Shown: positions 47,301-61,566 of the stretch, piece by piece
How the letters are laid out: each line of letters begins with the position of its first letter
How positions within the stretch are numbered: the first letter of the stretch is position 1
DNA from: Meghimatium bilineatum
Taxonomy: Eukaryota; Mollusca; Gastropoda; Stylommatophora; Philomycidae
Assembly (NCBI GenBank): GCA_034231615.1
Contig: CM067312.1
Span: 2,025,001-2,089,000, forward strand
Length of the DNA stretch: 64,000 nucleotides
Direction: 5' to 3'
The notes under the pieces: model-generated
Told to the model about the DNA's origin: nothing
What the model saw: the letters and a program-made list of their open reading frames with translations, nothing else
Databases searched by the model: none
Made by a program: the position numbers and the translations under genes

Positions 47301-50300
47301 TTGTACTCCAGACAAGTAGCATGAACTATGTTAGTTAGTCGTTGGATCATCGTCATTGTACTCCAGACAAGTAGCATGAACTATGTTAGTTAGTTAGTCG
47401 TTGGATCATCGTCATTGTACTTCAGACAAGTAGCATGAACTATGTTAGTTAGTTAGTCGTTGGATCATCGTCATTGTACTTCAGACAAGTAGCATGAACT
47501 ATGTTAGTTAGTCGTTGGATCATCGTCATTGTACTTCAGACAAGTAGCATGAACTATGTTAGTTAGTTAGTCGTTGGATCATCGTCATTGTACTCCAGAC
47601 AAGTAGCATGAACTATGTTAGTTAGTTAGTCGTTGGATCTTCGTCATTGTACTTCAGACAAGTAGCATGAACTATGTTAGTTAGTTAGTTAGTCGTTGGA
47701 TCATCGCCATTGTACTTCAGACAAGTAGCATGAACTATGTTAGTTAGTTAGTTGTTGGATCATCGTCATTGTACTTCAGACAAGTAGCATGAACTATTTT
47801 AGTTAGTTAGTCGTTGGATCATCGTCATTGTACTTCAGACAAGTAGCATGAACTATGTTAGTTAGTTAGTCGTTGGATCATCGTCATTGTACTCCAGACA
47901 AGTAGCATGAACTATGTTAGTTAGTTAGTCGTTGGATCATCGTCATTGTACTTCAGACAAGTAGCATGAACTATGTTAGTTAGTTAGTTGGATCATCGTC
48001 ATTGTACTCCAGACAAGTAGCATGAACTATGTTAGTTAGTTAGTTGGATCATCGTCATTGTACTCCAGACAAGTAGCATGAACTATGTTAGTTAGTTATT
48101 CGTTGGATCATCGTCATTGTACTTCAGACAAGTAGCATGAACTATGTTAGTTAGTTAGTTGGATCATCGTCATTGTACTTGAGACAAGTAGCATGAACTA
48201 TGTTAGTTAGTTAGTCGTTGGATCATCGTCATTGTACTCCAGACAAGTAGCATGAACTATGTTAGTTAGTTAGTCGTTGGATCATCGTCATTATACTCCA
48301 GACAAGTAGCATGAACTATGTTAGTTAGTTAGTCGCTGGATCATCGTCATTGTACTCCAGACAAGTAGCATGAACTATGTTAGTTAGTTAGTCGCTGGAT
48401 CATCGTCATTGTACTCCAGACAAGTAGCATGAACTATGTTAGTTATTTAGTTGGATCATCGTCATTGTACTTCAGACAAGTAGCATGAACTATGTTAGTT
48501 AGTTAGTTGGATCATCGTCATTGTACTTCAGACAAGTAGCATGAACTATGTTAGTTAGTTAGTTGGATCATCGTCATTGTACTTCAGACAAGTAGCATGA
48601 ACTATGTTAGTTAGTTAGTCGTTGGATCATCGTCATTGTACTTCAGACAAGTAGCATGAACTATGTTAGTTAGTTAGTTGGATCATCGTCATTGTACTTC
48701 AGACAAGTAGCATGAACTATGTTAGTTAGTTAGTCGTTGGATCATCGTCATTGTACTTCAGACAAGTAGCATGAACTATGTTAGTTAGTTAGTCGTTGGA
48801 TCATCGTCATTGTACTCCAGACAAATAGCATGAACTATGTTAGTTAGTCGTTGGATCATCGTCATTGTACTTCAGACAAGTAGCATGAACTATGTTAGTT
48901 AGTTAGTCGTTGGATCATCGTCATTGTACTCCAGACAAGTAGCATGAACTATGTTAGTTAGTTAGTCGTTGGATCATCGTCATTGTACTTCAGACAAGTA
49001 GCATGAACTATATTAGTTAGTTAGTCGTTGGATCATCGTCATTGTACTTCAGACAAGTAGCATGAACTATGTTAGTTAGTTAGTCGTTGGATCATCGTCA
49101 TTGTACTTCAGACAAGTAGCATGAACTATGTTAGTTAGTCGTTGGATCATCGTCATTGTACTTCAGACAAGTAGCATGAACTATGTTAGTTAGTTAGTCG
49201 TTGGATCATCGTCATTGTACTTCAGACAAGTAGCATGAACTATGTTAGTTAGTTAGTCGTTGGATCATCGTCATTGTACTTCAGACAAGTAGCATGAACT
49301 ATGTTAGTTAGTTAGTCGTTGGATCATCGTCATTGTACTCCAGACAAGTAGCATGAACTATGTTAGTTAGTTAGTCGTTGGATCATCGTCATTGTACTCC
49401 AGACAAGTAGCATGAACTATGTTAGTTAGTTAGTCGTTGGATCATCGTCATTGTACTTCAGACAAGTAGCATGAACTATGTTAGTTAGTTAGTCGTTGGA
49501 TCATCGTCATTGTACTTCAGACAAGTAGCATGAACTATGTTAGTTAGTCGTTGGATCATCGTCATTGTACTTCAGACAAGTAGCATGAACTATGTTAGTT
49601 AGTTAGTCGTTGGATCATCGTCATTGTACTTCAGACAAGTAGCATGAACTATGTTAGTTAGTTAGTCGTTGGATCATCGTCATTGTACTTCAGACAAGTA
49701 GCATGAACTATGTTAGTTAGTTAGTCGTTGGATCATCGTCATTGTACTCCAGACAAGTAGCATGAACTATGTTAGTTAGTTAGTCGTTGGATCATCGTCA
49801 TTGTACTTCAGACAAGTAGCATGAACTATGTTAGTTAGTCGTTGGATCATCGTCATTGTACTCCAGACAAGTAGCATGAACTATGTTAGTTAGTTAGTTG
49901 TTGGATCATCGTCATTGTACTCCAGACAAGTAGCATGAACTATGTTAGTTAGTCGTTGGATCATCGTCATTGTACTCCAGACAAGTAGCATGAACTATGT
50001 TAGTTAGTCGTTGGATCATCGTCATTGTACTCCAGACAAGTAGCATGAACTATGTTAGTTAGTTAGTCGTTGGATCATCGTCATTGTACTTCAGACAAGT
50101 AGCATGAACTATGTTAGTTAGTTAGTCGTTGGATCATCGTCATTGTACTTCAGACAAGTAGCATGAACTATGTTAGTTAGTCGTTGGATCATCGTCATTG
50201 TACTTCAGACAAGTAGCATGAACTATGTTAGTTAGTTAGTCGTTGGATCATCGTCATTGTACTTCAGACAAGTAGCATGAACTATGTTAGTTAGTCGTTG

Positions 50301-53300
50301 GATCATCGTCATTGTACTTCAGACAAGTAGCATGAACTATGTTAGTTAGTTAGTCGTTGGATCATCGTCATTGTACTCCAGACAAGTAGCATGAACTATG
50401 TTAGTTAGTTAGTCGTTGGATCATCGTCATTGTACTTCAGACAAGTAGCATGAACTATGTTAGTTAGTTAGTTGTTGGATCATCGTCATTGTACTCCAGA
50501 CAAGTAGCATGAACTATGTTAGTTAGTTAGTTGTTGGATCATCGTCATTGTACTTCAGACGAGTAGCATGAACTATGTTAGTTAGTCGTTGGATCATCGT
50601 CATTGTACTCCAGACAAGTAGCATGAACTATGTTAGTTAGTTAGTCGTTGGATCATCGTCATTGTACTTCAGACAAGTAGCATGAACTATGTTAGTTAGT
50701 TAGTCGTTGGATCATCGTCATTGTACTTCAGACAAGTAGCATGAACTATGTTAGTTAGTTAGTCGTTGGATCATCGTCATTGTACTCCAGACAAGTAGCA
50801 TGAACTATGTTAGTTAGTTAGTCGTTGGATCATCGTCATTGTACTCCAGACAGGTAGCATGAACTATGTTAGTTAGTTAGTTGTTGGATCATCGTCATTG
50901 TACTTCAGACAAGTAGCATGAACTATGTTAGTTAGTTAGTCGTTGGATCATCGTCATTGTACTTCAGACAAGTAGCATGAACTATGTTAGTTAGTTAGTT
51001 GTTGGATCATCGTCATTGTACTTCAGACAAGTAGCATGAACTATTTTAGTTAGTTAGTCGTTGGATCATCGTCATTGTACTTCAGACAAGTAGCATGAAC
51101 TATGTTAGTTAGTTAGTCGTTGGATCATCGTCATTGTACTTCAGACAAGTAGCATGAACTATGTTAGTTAGTTAGTCGTTGGATCATCGTCATTGTACTT
51201 CAGACAAGTAGCATGAACTATGTTAGTTAGTTAGTCGTTGGATCATCGTCATTGTACTCCAGACAAGTAGCATGAACTATGTTAGTTAGTTAGTCGTTGG
51301 ATCATCGTCATTGTACTTCAGACAAGTAGCATGAACTATGTTAGTTAGTTAGTTGGATCATCGTCATTGTACTCCAGACAAGTAGCATGAACTATGTTAG
51401 CTAGTTAGTTGGATCATCGTCATTGTACTCCAGACAAGTAGCATGAACTATGTTAGTTAGTTAGTCGTTGGATCATCGTCATTGTACTTCAGACAAGTAG
51501 CATGAATTATGTTAGTTAGTTAGTCGTTGGATCATCGTCATTGTACTTCAGACAAGTAGCATGAACTATGTTAGTTAGTTAGTCGTTGGATCATCGTCAT
51601 TGTACTCCAGACAAGTAGCATGAACTATGTTAGTTAGTTAGTCGTTGGATCATCGTCATTGTACTTCAGACAAGTAGCATGAACTATGTTAGTTAGTTAG
51701 TCGTTGGATCATCGTCATTGTACTTCAGACAAGTAGCATGAACTATGTTAGTTAGTTAGTTGGATCATCGTCATTGTACTTCAGACAAGTAGCATGAACT
51801 ATGTTAGTTAGTCGTTGGATCATCGTCATTGTACTTCAGACAAGTAGCATGAACTATGTTAGTTAGTTAGTTGGATCATCGTCATTGTACTTCAGACAAG
51901 TAGCATGAACTATGTTAGTTAGTTAGTTGGATCATCGTCATTGTACTTCAGACAAGTAGCATGAACTATGTTAGTTAGTTAGTTGGATCATCGTCATTGT
52001 ACTTCAGACAAGTAGCATGAACTATGTCAGTTAGTTTGTTGGATCATCGTCATTGTACTTCAGACAAGTAGCATGAACTATGTTAGTTAGTTAGTCGTTG
52101 GATCATCGTCATTGTACTCCAGACAAATAGCATGAACTATGTTAGTTAGTCGTTGGATCATCGTCATTGTACTTCAGACAAGTAGCATGAACTATGTTAG
52201 TTAGTTAGTCGTTGGATCATCGTCATTGTACTCCAGACAAGTAGCATGAACTATGTTAGTTAGTTAGTCGTTGGATCATCGTCATTGTACTTCAGACAAG
52301 TAGCATGAACTATATTAGTTAGTTAGTCGTTGGATCATCGTCATTGTACTTCAGACAAGTAGCATGAACTATGTTAGTTAGTCGTTGGATCATCGTCATT
52401 GTACTTCAGACAAGTAGCATGAACTATGTTAGTTAGTTAGTCGTTGGATCATCGTCATTGTACTCCAGACAAGTAGCATGAACTATGTTAGTTAGTTAGT
52501 CGTTGGATCATCGTCATTGTACTTCAGACAAGTAGCATGAACTATGTTAGTTAGTTAGTCGTTGGATCATCGTCATTGTACTCCAGACAAGTAGCATGAA
52601 CTATGTTAGTTAGTTAGTTGTTGGATCATCGTCATTGTACTTCAGACAAGTAGCATGAACTATGTTAGTTAGTTAGTCGTTGGATCATCGTCATTGTACT
52701 TCAGACAAGTAGCATGAACTATGTTAGTTAGTCGTTGGATCATCGTCATTGTACTTCAGACAAGTAGCATGAACTATGTTAGTTAGTTAGTCGTTGGATC
52801 ATCGTCATTGTACTTCAGACAAGTAGCATGAACTATGTTAGTTAGTCGTTGGATCATCGTCATTGTACTTCAGACAAGTAGCATGAACTATGTTAGTTAG
52901 TTAGTCGTTGGATCATCGTCATTGTACTTCAGACAAGTAGCATGAACTATGTTAGTTAGTTAGTCGTTGGATCATCGTCATTGTACTTCAGACAAGTAGC
53001 ATGAACTATGTTAGTTAGTTAGTCGTTGGATCATCGTCATTGTACTCCAGACAAGTAGCATGAACTATGTTAGTTAGTTAGTCGTTGGATCATCGTCATT
53101 GTACTTCAGACAAGTAGCATGAACTATGTTAGTTAGTTAGTTGTTGGATCATCGTCATTGTACTCCAGACAAGTAGCATGAACTATGTTAGTTAGTTGTT
53201 GGATCATCGTCATTGTACTCCAGACAAGTAGCATGAACTATGTTAGTTAGTTAGTCGTTGGATCATCGTCATTGTACTTCAGACAAGTAGCATGAACTAT

Positions 53301-56300
53301 GTTAGTTAGTTGTTGGATCATCGTCATTGTACTTCAGACAAGTAGCATGAACTATGTTAGTTAGTCGTTGGATCATCGTCATTGTACTTCAGACAAGTAG
53401 CATGAACTATGTTAGTTAGTCGTTGGATCATCGTCATTGTACTTCAGACAAGTAGCATGAACTATGTTAGTTAGTTAGTCGTTGGATCATCGTCATTGTA
53501 CTTCAGACAAGTAGCATGAACTATGTTAGTTAGTTAGTCGTTGGATCATCGTCATTGTACTCCAGACAAGTAGCATGAACTATGTTAGTTAGTCGTTGGA
53601 TCATCGTCATTGTACTCCAGACAAGTAGCATGAACTATGTTAGTTAGTTAGTTGTTGGATCATCGTCATTGTACTCCAGACAAGTAGCATGAACTATGTT
53701 AGTTAGTCGTTGGATCATCGTCATTGTACTTCAGAGAAGTAGCATGAACTATGTTAGTTAGTCGTTGGATCATCGTCATTGTACTTCAGACAAGTAGCAT
53801 GAACTGTGTTAGTTAGTCGTTGGATCATCGTCATTGTACTTCAGACAAGTAGCATGAACTATGTTAGTTAGTTAGTCGTTGGATCATCGTCATTGTACTT
53901 CAGACAAGTAGCATGAACTATGTTAGTTAGTCGTTGGATCATCGTCATTGTACTTCAGACAAGTAGCATGAACTATGTTAGTTAGTTAGTCGTTGGATCA
54001 TCGTCATTGTACTCCAGACAAGTAGCATGAACTATGTTAGTTAGTTAGTTAGTCGTTGGATCATCGTCATTGTACTCCAGACAAGTAGCATGAACTATGT
54101 TAGTTAGTTAGTCGTTGGATCATCGTCATTGTACTTCAGACAAGTAGCATGAACTATGTTAGTTAGTTAGTTGTTGGATCATCGTCATTGTACTCCAGAC
54201 AAGTAGCATGAACTATGTTAGTTAGTTAGTTGTTGGATCATCGTCATTGTACTCCAGACAAGTAGCATGAACTATGTTAGTTAGTCGTTGGATCATCGTC
54301 ATTGTACTTCAGACAAGTAGCATGAACTATGTTAGTTAGTTGTTGGATCATCGTCATTGTACTCCAGACAAGTAGCATGAACTATGTTAGTTAGTTAGTC
54401 GTTGGATCATCGTCATTGTACTTCAGACAAGTAGCATGAACTATGTTAGTTAGTTGTTGGATCATCGTCATTGTACTTCAGACAAGTAGCATGAACTATG
54501 TTAGTTAGTCGTTGGATCATCGTCATTGTACTTCAGACAAGTAGCATGAACTATGTTAGTTAGTCGTTGGATCATCGTCATTGTACTTCAGACAAGTAGC
54601 ATGAACTATGTTAGTTAGTTAGTCGTTGGATCATCGTCATTGTACTTCAGACAAGTAGCATGAACTATGTTAGTTAGTTAGTCGTTGGATCATCGTCATT
54701 GTACTCCAGACAAGTAGCATGAACTATGTTAGTTAGTTAGTCGTTGGATCATCGTCATTGTACTTCAGACAAGTAGCATGAACTATGTTAGTTAGTTAGT
54801 TGTTGGATCATCGTCATTGTACTCCAGACAAGTAGCATGAACTATGTTAGTTAGTCGTTGGATCATCGTCATTGTACTCCAGACAAGTAGCATGAACTAT
54901 GTTAGTTAGTTAGTTGTTGGATCATCGTCATTGTACTCCAGACAAGTAGCATGAACTATGTTAGTTAGTCGTTGGATCATCGTCATTGTACTTCAGACAA
55001 GTAGCATGAACTATGTTAGTTAGTCGTTGGATCATCGTCATTGTACTTCAGACAAGTAGCATGAACTATGTTAGTTAGTTAGTTGTTGGATCATCGTCAT
55101 TGTACTCCAGACAAGTAGCATGAACTATGTTAGTTAGTCGTTGGATCATCGTCATTGTACTCCAGACAAGTAGCATGAACTATGTTAGTTAGTTGTTGGA
55201 TCATCGTCATTGTACTCCAGACAAGTAGCATGAACTATGTTAGTTAGTTAGTCGTTGGATCATCGTCATTGTACTTCAGACAAGTAGCATGAACTATGTT
55301 AGTTAGTTGTTGGATCATCGTCATTGTACTTCAGACAAGTAGCATGAACTATGTTAGTTAGTCGTTGGATCATCGTCATTGTACTTCAGACAAGTAGCAT
55401 GAACTATGTTAGTTAGTTAGTCGTTGGATCATCGTCATTGTACTTCAGACAAGTAGCATGAACTATGTTAGTTAGTTAGTCGTTGGATCATCGTCATTGT
55501 ACTTCAGACAAGTAGCATGAACTATGTTAGTTAGTTAGTCGTTGGATCATCGTCATTGTACTCCAGACAAGTAGCATGAACTATGTTAGTTAGTTAGTCG
55601 TTGGATCATCGTCATTGTACTTCAGACAAGTAGCATGAACTATGTTAGTTAGTTAGTTGTTGGATCATCGTCATTGTACTCCAGACAAGTAGCATGAACT
55701 ATGTTAGTTAGTCGTTGGATCATCGTCATTGTACTCCAGACAAGTAGCATGAACTATGTTAGTTAGTTAGTTGTTGGATCATCGTCATTGTACTCCAGAC
55801 AAGTAGCATGAACTATGTTAGTTAGTCGTTGGATCATCGTCATTGTACTTCAGACAAGTAGCATGAACTATGTTAGTTAGTCGTTGGATCATCGTCATTG
55901 TACTTCAGACAAGTAGCATGAACTATGTTAGTTAGTTAGTTGTTGGATCATCGTCATTGTACTCCAGACAAGTAGCATGAACTATGTTAGTTAGTCGTTG
56001 GATCATCGTCATTGTACTCCAGACAAGTAGCATGAACTATGTTAGTTAGTCGTTGGATCATCGTCATTGTACTTCAGACAAGTAGCATGAACTATGTTAG
56101 TTAGTTAGTCGTTGGATCATCGTCATTGTACTTCAGACAAGTAGCATGAACTATGTTAGTTAGTCGTTGGATCATCGTCATTGTACTTCAGACAAGTAGC
56201 ATGAACTATGTTAGTTAGTTAGTCGTTGGATCATCGTCATTGTACTTCAGACAAGTAGCATGGACTATGTTAGTTAGTCGTTGGATCATCGTCATTGTAC

Positions 56301-59300
56301 TTCAGACAAGTAGCATGAACTATGTTAGTTAGTTAGTCGTTGGATCATCGTCATTGTACTCCAGACAAGTAGCATGAACTATGTTAGTTAGTTAGTTAGT
56401 CGTTGGATCATCGTCATTGTACTCCAGACAAGTAGCATGAACTATGTTAGTTAGTTAGTCGTTGGATCATCGTCATTGTACTTCAGACAAGTAGCATGAA
56501 CTATGTTAGTTAGTTAGTTGTTGGATCATCGTCATTGTACTCCAGACAAGTAGCATGAACTATGTTAGTTAGTTAGTTGTTGGATCATCGTCATTGTACT
56601 CCAGACAAGTAGCATGAACTATGTTAGTTAGTCGTTGGATCATCGTCATTGTACTTCAGACAAGTAGCATGAACTATGTTAGTTAGTCGTTGGATCATCG
56701 TCATTGTACTCCAGACAAGTAGCATGAACTATGTTAGTTAGTTAGTCGTTGGATCATCGTCATTGTACTTCAGACAAGTAGCATGAACTATGTTAGTTAG
56801 TTAGTCGTTGGATCATCGTCATTGTACTTCAGACAAGTAGCATGAACTATGTTAGTTAGTTAGTCGTTGGATCATCGTCATTGTACTTCAGACAAGTAGC
56901 ATGAACTATTTTAGTTAGTTAGTCGTTGGATCATCGTCATTGTACTTCAGACAAGTAGCATGAACTATGTTAGTTAGTTAGTCGTTGGATCATCGTCATT
57001 GTACTTCAGACAAGTAGCATGAACTATGTTAGTTAGTTAGTCGTTGGATCATCGTCATTGTACTTCAGACAAGTAGCATGAACTATGTTAGTTAGTTAGT
57101 CGTTGGATCATCGTCAATGTACTTAAGACAAGTAGCATGAACTATGTTAGTTAGTTAGTCGTTGGATCATCGTCATTGTATTCCAGACAAGTAGCATGAA
57201 CTATGTTAGTTAGTTAGTTAGTCGTTGGATCATCGTCATTGTACTCCAGACAAGTAGCATGAACTATGTTAGTTAGTTAGTCGTTGGATCATCGTCATTG
57301 TACTTCAGACAAGTAGCATGAACTATGTTAGTTAGTTAGTTGTTGGATCATCGTCATTGTACTCCAGACAAGTAGCATGAACTATGTTAGTTAGTTAGTT
57401 GTTGGATCATCGTCATTGTACTCCAGACAAGTAGCATGAACTATGTTAGTTAGTCGTTGGATCATCGTCATTGTACTTCAGACAAGTAGCATGAACTATG
57501 TTAGTTAGTCGTTGGATCATCGTCATTGTACTCCAGACAAGTAGCATGAACTATGTTAGTTAGTTAGTCGTTGGATCATCGTCATTGTACTTCAGACAAG
57601 TAGCATGAACTATGTTAGTTAGTTAGTCGTTGGATCATCGTCATTGTACTTCAGACAAGTAGCATGAACTATTTTAGTTAGTTAGTCGTTGGATCATCGT
57701 CATTGTACTTCAGACAAGTAGCATGAACTATGTTAGTTAGTTAGTCGTTGGATCATCGTCATTGTACTTCAGACAAGTAGCATGAACTATGTTAGTTAGT
57801 TAGTCGTTGGATCATCGTCATTGTACTTCAGACAAGTAGCATGAACTATGTTAGTTAGTTAGTCGTTGGATCATCGTCAATGTACTTAAGACAAGTAGCA
57901 TGAACTATGTTAGTTAGTTAGTCGTTGGATCATCGTCATTGTATTCCAGACAAGTAGCATGAACTATGTTAGTTAGTTAGTCGTTGGATCATCGTCATTG
58001 TACTCCAGACAAGTAGCATGAACTATGTTAGATAGTTAGTCGTTGGATCATCGTCATTGTACTTCAGACAAGTAGCATGAACTATGTTAGTTAGTTAGTC
58101 GTTGGATCATCGTCATTGTACTCCAGACAAGTAGCATGAACTATGTTAGTTAGTTAGTCGTTGGATCATCGTCATTGTACTCCAGACAAGTAGCATGAAC
58201 TATGTTAGTTAGTTAGTCGTTGGATCATCGTCATTGTACTTCAGACAAGTAGCATGAACTATGTTAGTTAGTTAGTCGTTGGATCATCGTCATTGTACTT
58301 CAGACAAGTAGCATGAACTATGTTAGTTAGTCGTTGGATCATCGTCATTGTACTTCAGACAAGTAGCATGAACTATGTTAGTTAGTTAGTCGTTGGATCA
58401 TCGTCATTGTACTTCAGACAAGTAGCATGAACTATGTTAGTTAGTTAGTCGTTGGATCATCGTCATTGTACTTCAGACAAGTAGCATGAACTATGTTAGT
58501 TAGTTAGTCGTTGGATCATCGTCATTGTACTCCAGACAAGTAGCATGAACTATGTTAGTTAGTTAGTCGTTGGATCATCGTCATTGTACTTCAGACAAGT
58601 AGCATGAACTATGTTAGTTAGTTAGTTGTTGGATCATCGTCATTGTACTCCAGACAAGTAGCATGAACTATGTTAGTTAGTCGTTGGATCATCGTCATTG
58701 TACTCCAGACAAGTAGCATGAACTATGTTAGTTAGTTAGTTGTTGGACCATCGTCATTGTACTCCAGACAAGTAGCATGAACTATGTTAGTTAGTCGTTG
58801 GATCATCGTCATTGTACTTCAGACAAGTAGCATGAACTATGTTAGTTAGTCGTTGGATCATCGTCATTGTACTTCAGACAAGTAGCATGAACTATGTTAG
58901 TTAGTTAGTCGTTGGATCATCGTCATTGTACTTCAGACAAGTAGCATGAACTATGTTAGTTAGTCGTTGGATCATCGTCATTGTACTTCAGACAAGTAGC
59001 ATGAACTATGTTAGTTAGTTAGTCGTTGGATCATCGTCATTGTACTTCAGACAAGTAGCATGAACTATGTTAGTTAGTTAGTCGTTGGATCATCGTCATT
59101 GTACTTCAGACAAGTAGCATGAACTATGTTAGTTAGTTAGTCGTTGGATCATCGTCATTGTACTCCAGACAAGTAGCATGAACTATGTTAGTTAGTTAGT
59201 CGTTGGATCATCGTCATTGTACTTCAGACAAGTAGCATGAACTATGTTAGTTAGTTAGTTGTTGGATCATCGTCATTGTACTCCAGACAAGTAGCATGAA

Positions 59301-61566
59301 CTATGTTAGTTAGTCGTTGGATCATCGTCATTGTACTCCAGACAAGTAGCATGAACTATGTTAGTTAGTTAGTTGTTGGATCATCGTCATTGTACTCCAG
59401 ACAAGTAGCATGAACTATGTTAGTTAGTCGTTGGATCATCGTCATTGTACTTCAGACAAGTAGCATGAACTATGTTAGTTAGTCGTTGGATCATCGTCAT
59501 TGTACTTCAGACAAGTAGCATGAACTATGTTAGTTAGTTAGTCGTTGGATCATCGTCATTGTACTTCAGACAAGTAGCATGAACTATGTTAGTTAGTTAG
59601 TCGTTGGATCATCGTCATTGTACTTCAGACAAGTAGCATGAACTATGTTAGTTAGTTAGTCGTTGGATCATCGTCATTGTACTCCAGACAAGTAGCATGA
59701 ACTATGTTAGTTAGTTAGTCGTTGGATCATCGTCATTGTACTTCAGACAAGTAGCATGAACTATGTTAGTTAGTTAGTTGTTGGATCATCGTCATTGTAC
59801 TCCAGACAAGTAGCATGAACTATGTTAGTTAGTCGTTGGATCATCGTCATTGTACTTCAGACAAGTAGCATGAACTATGTTAGTTAGTTAGTCGTTGGAT
59901 CATCGTCATTGTACTTCAGACAAGTAGCATGGACTATGTTAGTTAGTCGTTGGATCATCGTCATTGTACTTCAGACAAGTAGCATGAACTATGTTAGTTA
60001 GTTAGTCGTTGGATCATCGTCATTGTACTCCAGACAAGTAGCATGAACTATGTTAGTTAGTTAGTTAGTCGTTGGATCATCGTCATTGTACTCCAGACAA
60101 GTAGCATGAACTATGTTAGTTCGTTAGTCGTTGGATCATCGTCATTGTACTTCAGACAAGTAGCATGAACTATGTTAGTTCGTTAGTCGTTGGATCATCG
60201 TCATTGTACTTCAGACAAGTAGCATGAACTATGTTAGTTAGTTAGTCGTTGGATCATCGTCATTGTACTTCAGACAAGTAGCATGAACTATGTTAGTTAG
60301 TTAGTCGTTGGATCATCGTCATTGTACTTCAGACAAGTAGCATGAACTATGTTAGTTAGTTAGTCGTTGGATGATCGTCATTGTACTCCAGACAAGTAGC
60401 ATGAACTAAGTTAGTTAGTCGTTGGATCATTGTCATTGTACTCCAGACAAGTAGCATGAACTATGTTAGTTAGTTAGTTGTTGGATCATCGTCATTGTAC
60501 TTCAGACAAGTAGCATGAACTATGTTAGTTAGTTAGTCGTTGGATCATCGTCATTGTACTCCAGACAAGTAGCATGAACTATGTTAGTTAGTCGTTGGAT
60601 CATCGTCATTGTACTTCAGACAAGTAGCATGAACTATGTTAGTTAGTTAGTCGTTGGATCATCGTCATTGTACTTCAGACAAGTAGCATGAACTATGTTA
60701 GTTAGTTAGTCGTTGGATCATCGTCATTGTACTCCAGACAAGTAGCATGAACTAAGTTAGTTAGTCGTTGGATCATTGTCATTGTACTCCAGACAAGTAG
60801 CATGAACTATGTTAGTTAGTTAGTTGTTGGATCATCGTCATTGTACTTCAGACAAGTAGCATGAACTATGTTAGTTAGTTAGTCGTTGGATCATCGTCAT
60901 TGTACTTCAGACAAGTAGCATGAACTATGTTAGTTAGTTAGTCGTTGGATCATCGTCATTGTACTTCAGACAAGTAGCATGAACTATTTTAGTTAGTTAG
61001 TCGTTGGATCATCGTCATTGTACTTCAGACAAGTAGCATGAACTATGTTAGTTAGTTAGTCGTTGGATCATCGTCATTGTACTTCAGACAAGTAGCATGA
61101 ACTATGTTAGTTAGTTAGTCGTTGGATCATCGTCATTGTACTTCAGACAAGTAGCATGAACTATGTTAGTTAGTTAGTCGTTGGATCATCGTCAATGTAC
61201 TTAAGACAAGTAGCATGAACTATGTTAGTTAGTTAGTCGTTGGATCATCGTCATTGTACTCCAGACAAGTAGCATGAACTATGTTAGTTAGTTAGTCGTT
61301 GGATCATCGTCATTGTACTCCAGACAAGTAGCATGAACTATGTTAGTTAGTTAGTCGTTGGATCATCGTCATTGTACTCCAGACAAGTAGCATGAACTAT
61401 GTTAGTTAGTTAGTCGTTGGATCATCGTCATTGTACTTCAGACAAGTAGCATGAACTATGTTAGTTAGTTAGTCGTTGGATCATCGTCATTGTACTCCAG
61501 ACAAGTAGCATGAACTATGTTAGTTAGTTAGTCGTTGGATCATCGTCATTGTACTCCAGACAAGTC
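38321..61566. repeat. 23-kb satellite derived from a LINE 3' junction, about 400 copies
   Basis: Head-to-tail monomers, mostly 59 or 55 bp (rarely 51 or 63). Each consists of three parts: a 34-bp part beginning TCGTTGGATCATCGTC and ending CAGACAAGT; a 13-bp part AGCATGAACTATG; and a TTAG run of two, three or four copies. The 34-bp part is the antisense of the last codons (TCLEYNDDDPTT) of the LINE fragment at 61520-62808, and the TTAG run is that LINE's 3' tail. The 13-bp part is not LINE sequence and is present once at the left border (38326-38338). Variants include TACTTCAG or TACTCCAG, TCGTTGG or TTGTTGG or TTGG, CAAATAGC and CTATATTAG. Several marker variants repeat at constant offsets, showing block duplications. 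The array has no open frame of interest. It lies in what would be an intron downstream of the last visible EGF exon. Confidence 0.97.

Noticed and set aside
38321-61566. CRISPR-like array of regular repeats
   Set aside because: The units are contiguous with no unique spacers, the genome is clearly eukaryotic and no cas-like genes are present.
38321-61566. Telomere or telomere-like TTAG repeats
   Set aside because: TTAG occurs only in runs of two to four inside each monomer and is explained by the LINE 3' tail. Animal telomere repeats are TTAGGG or TTAGG in long runs.
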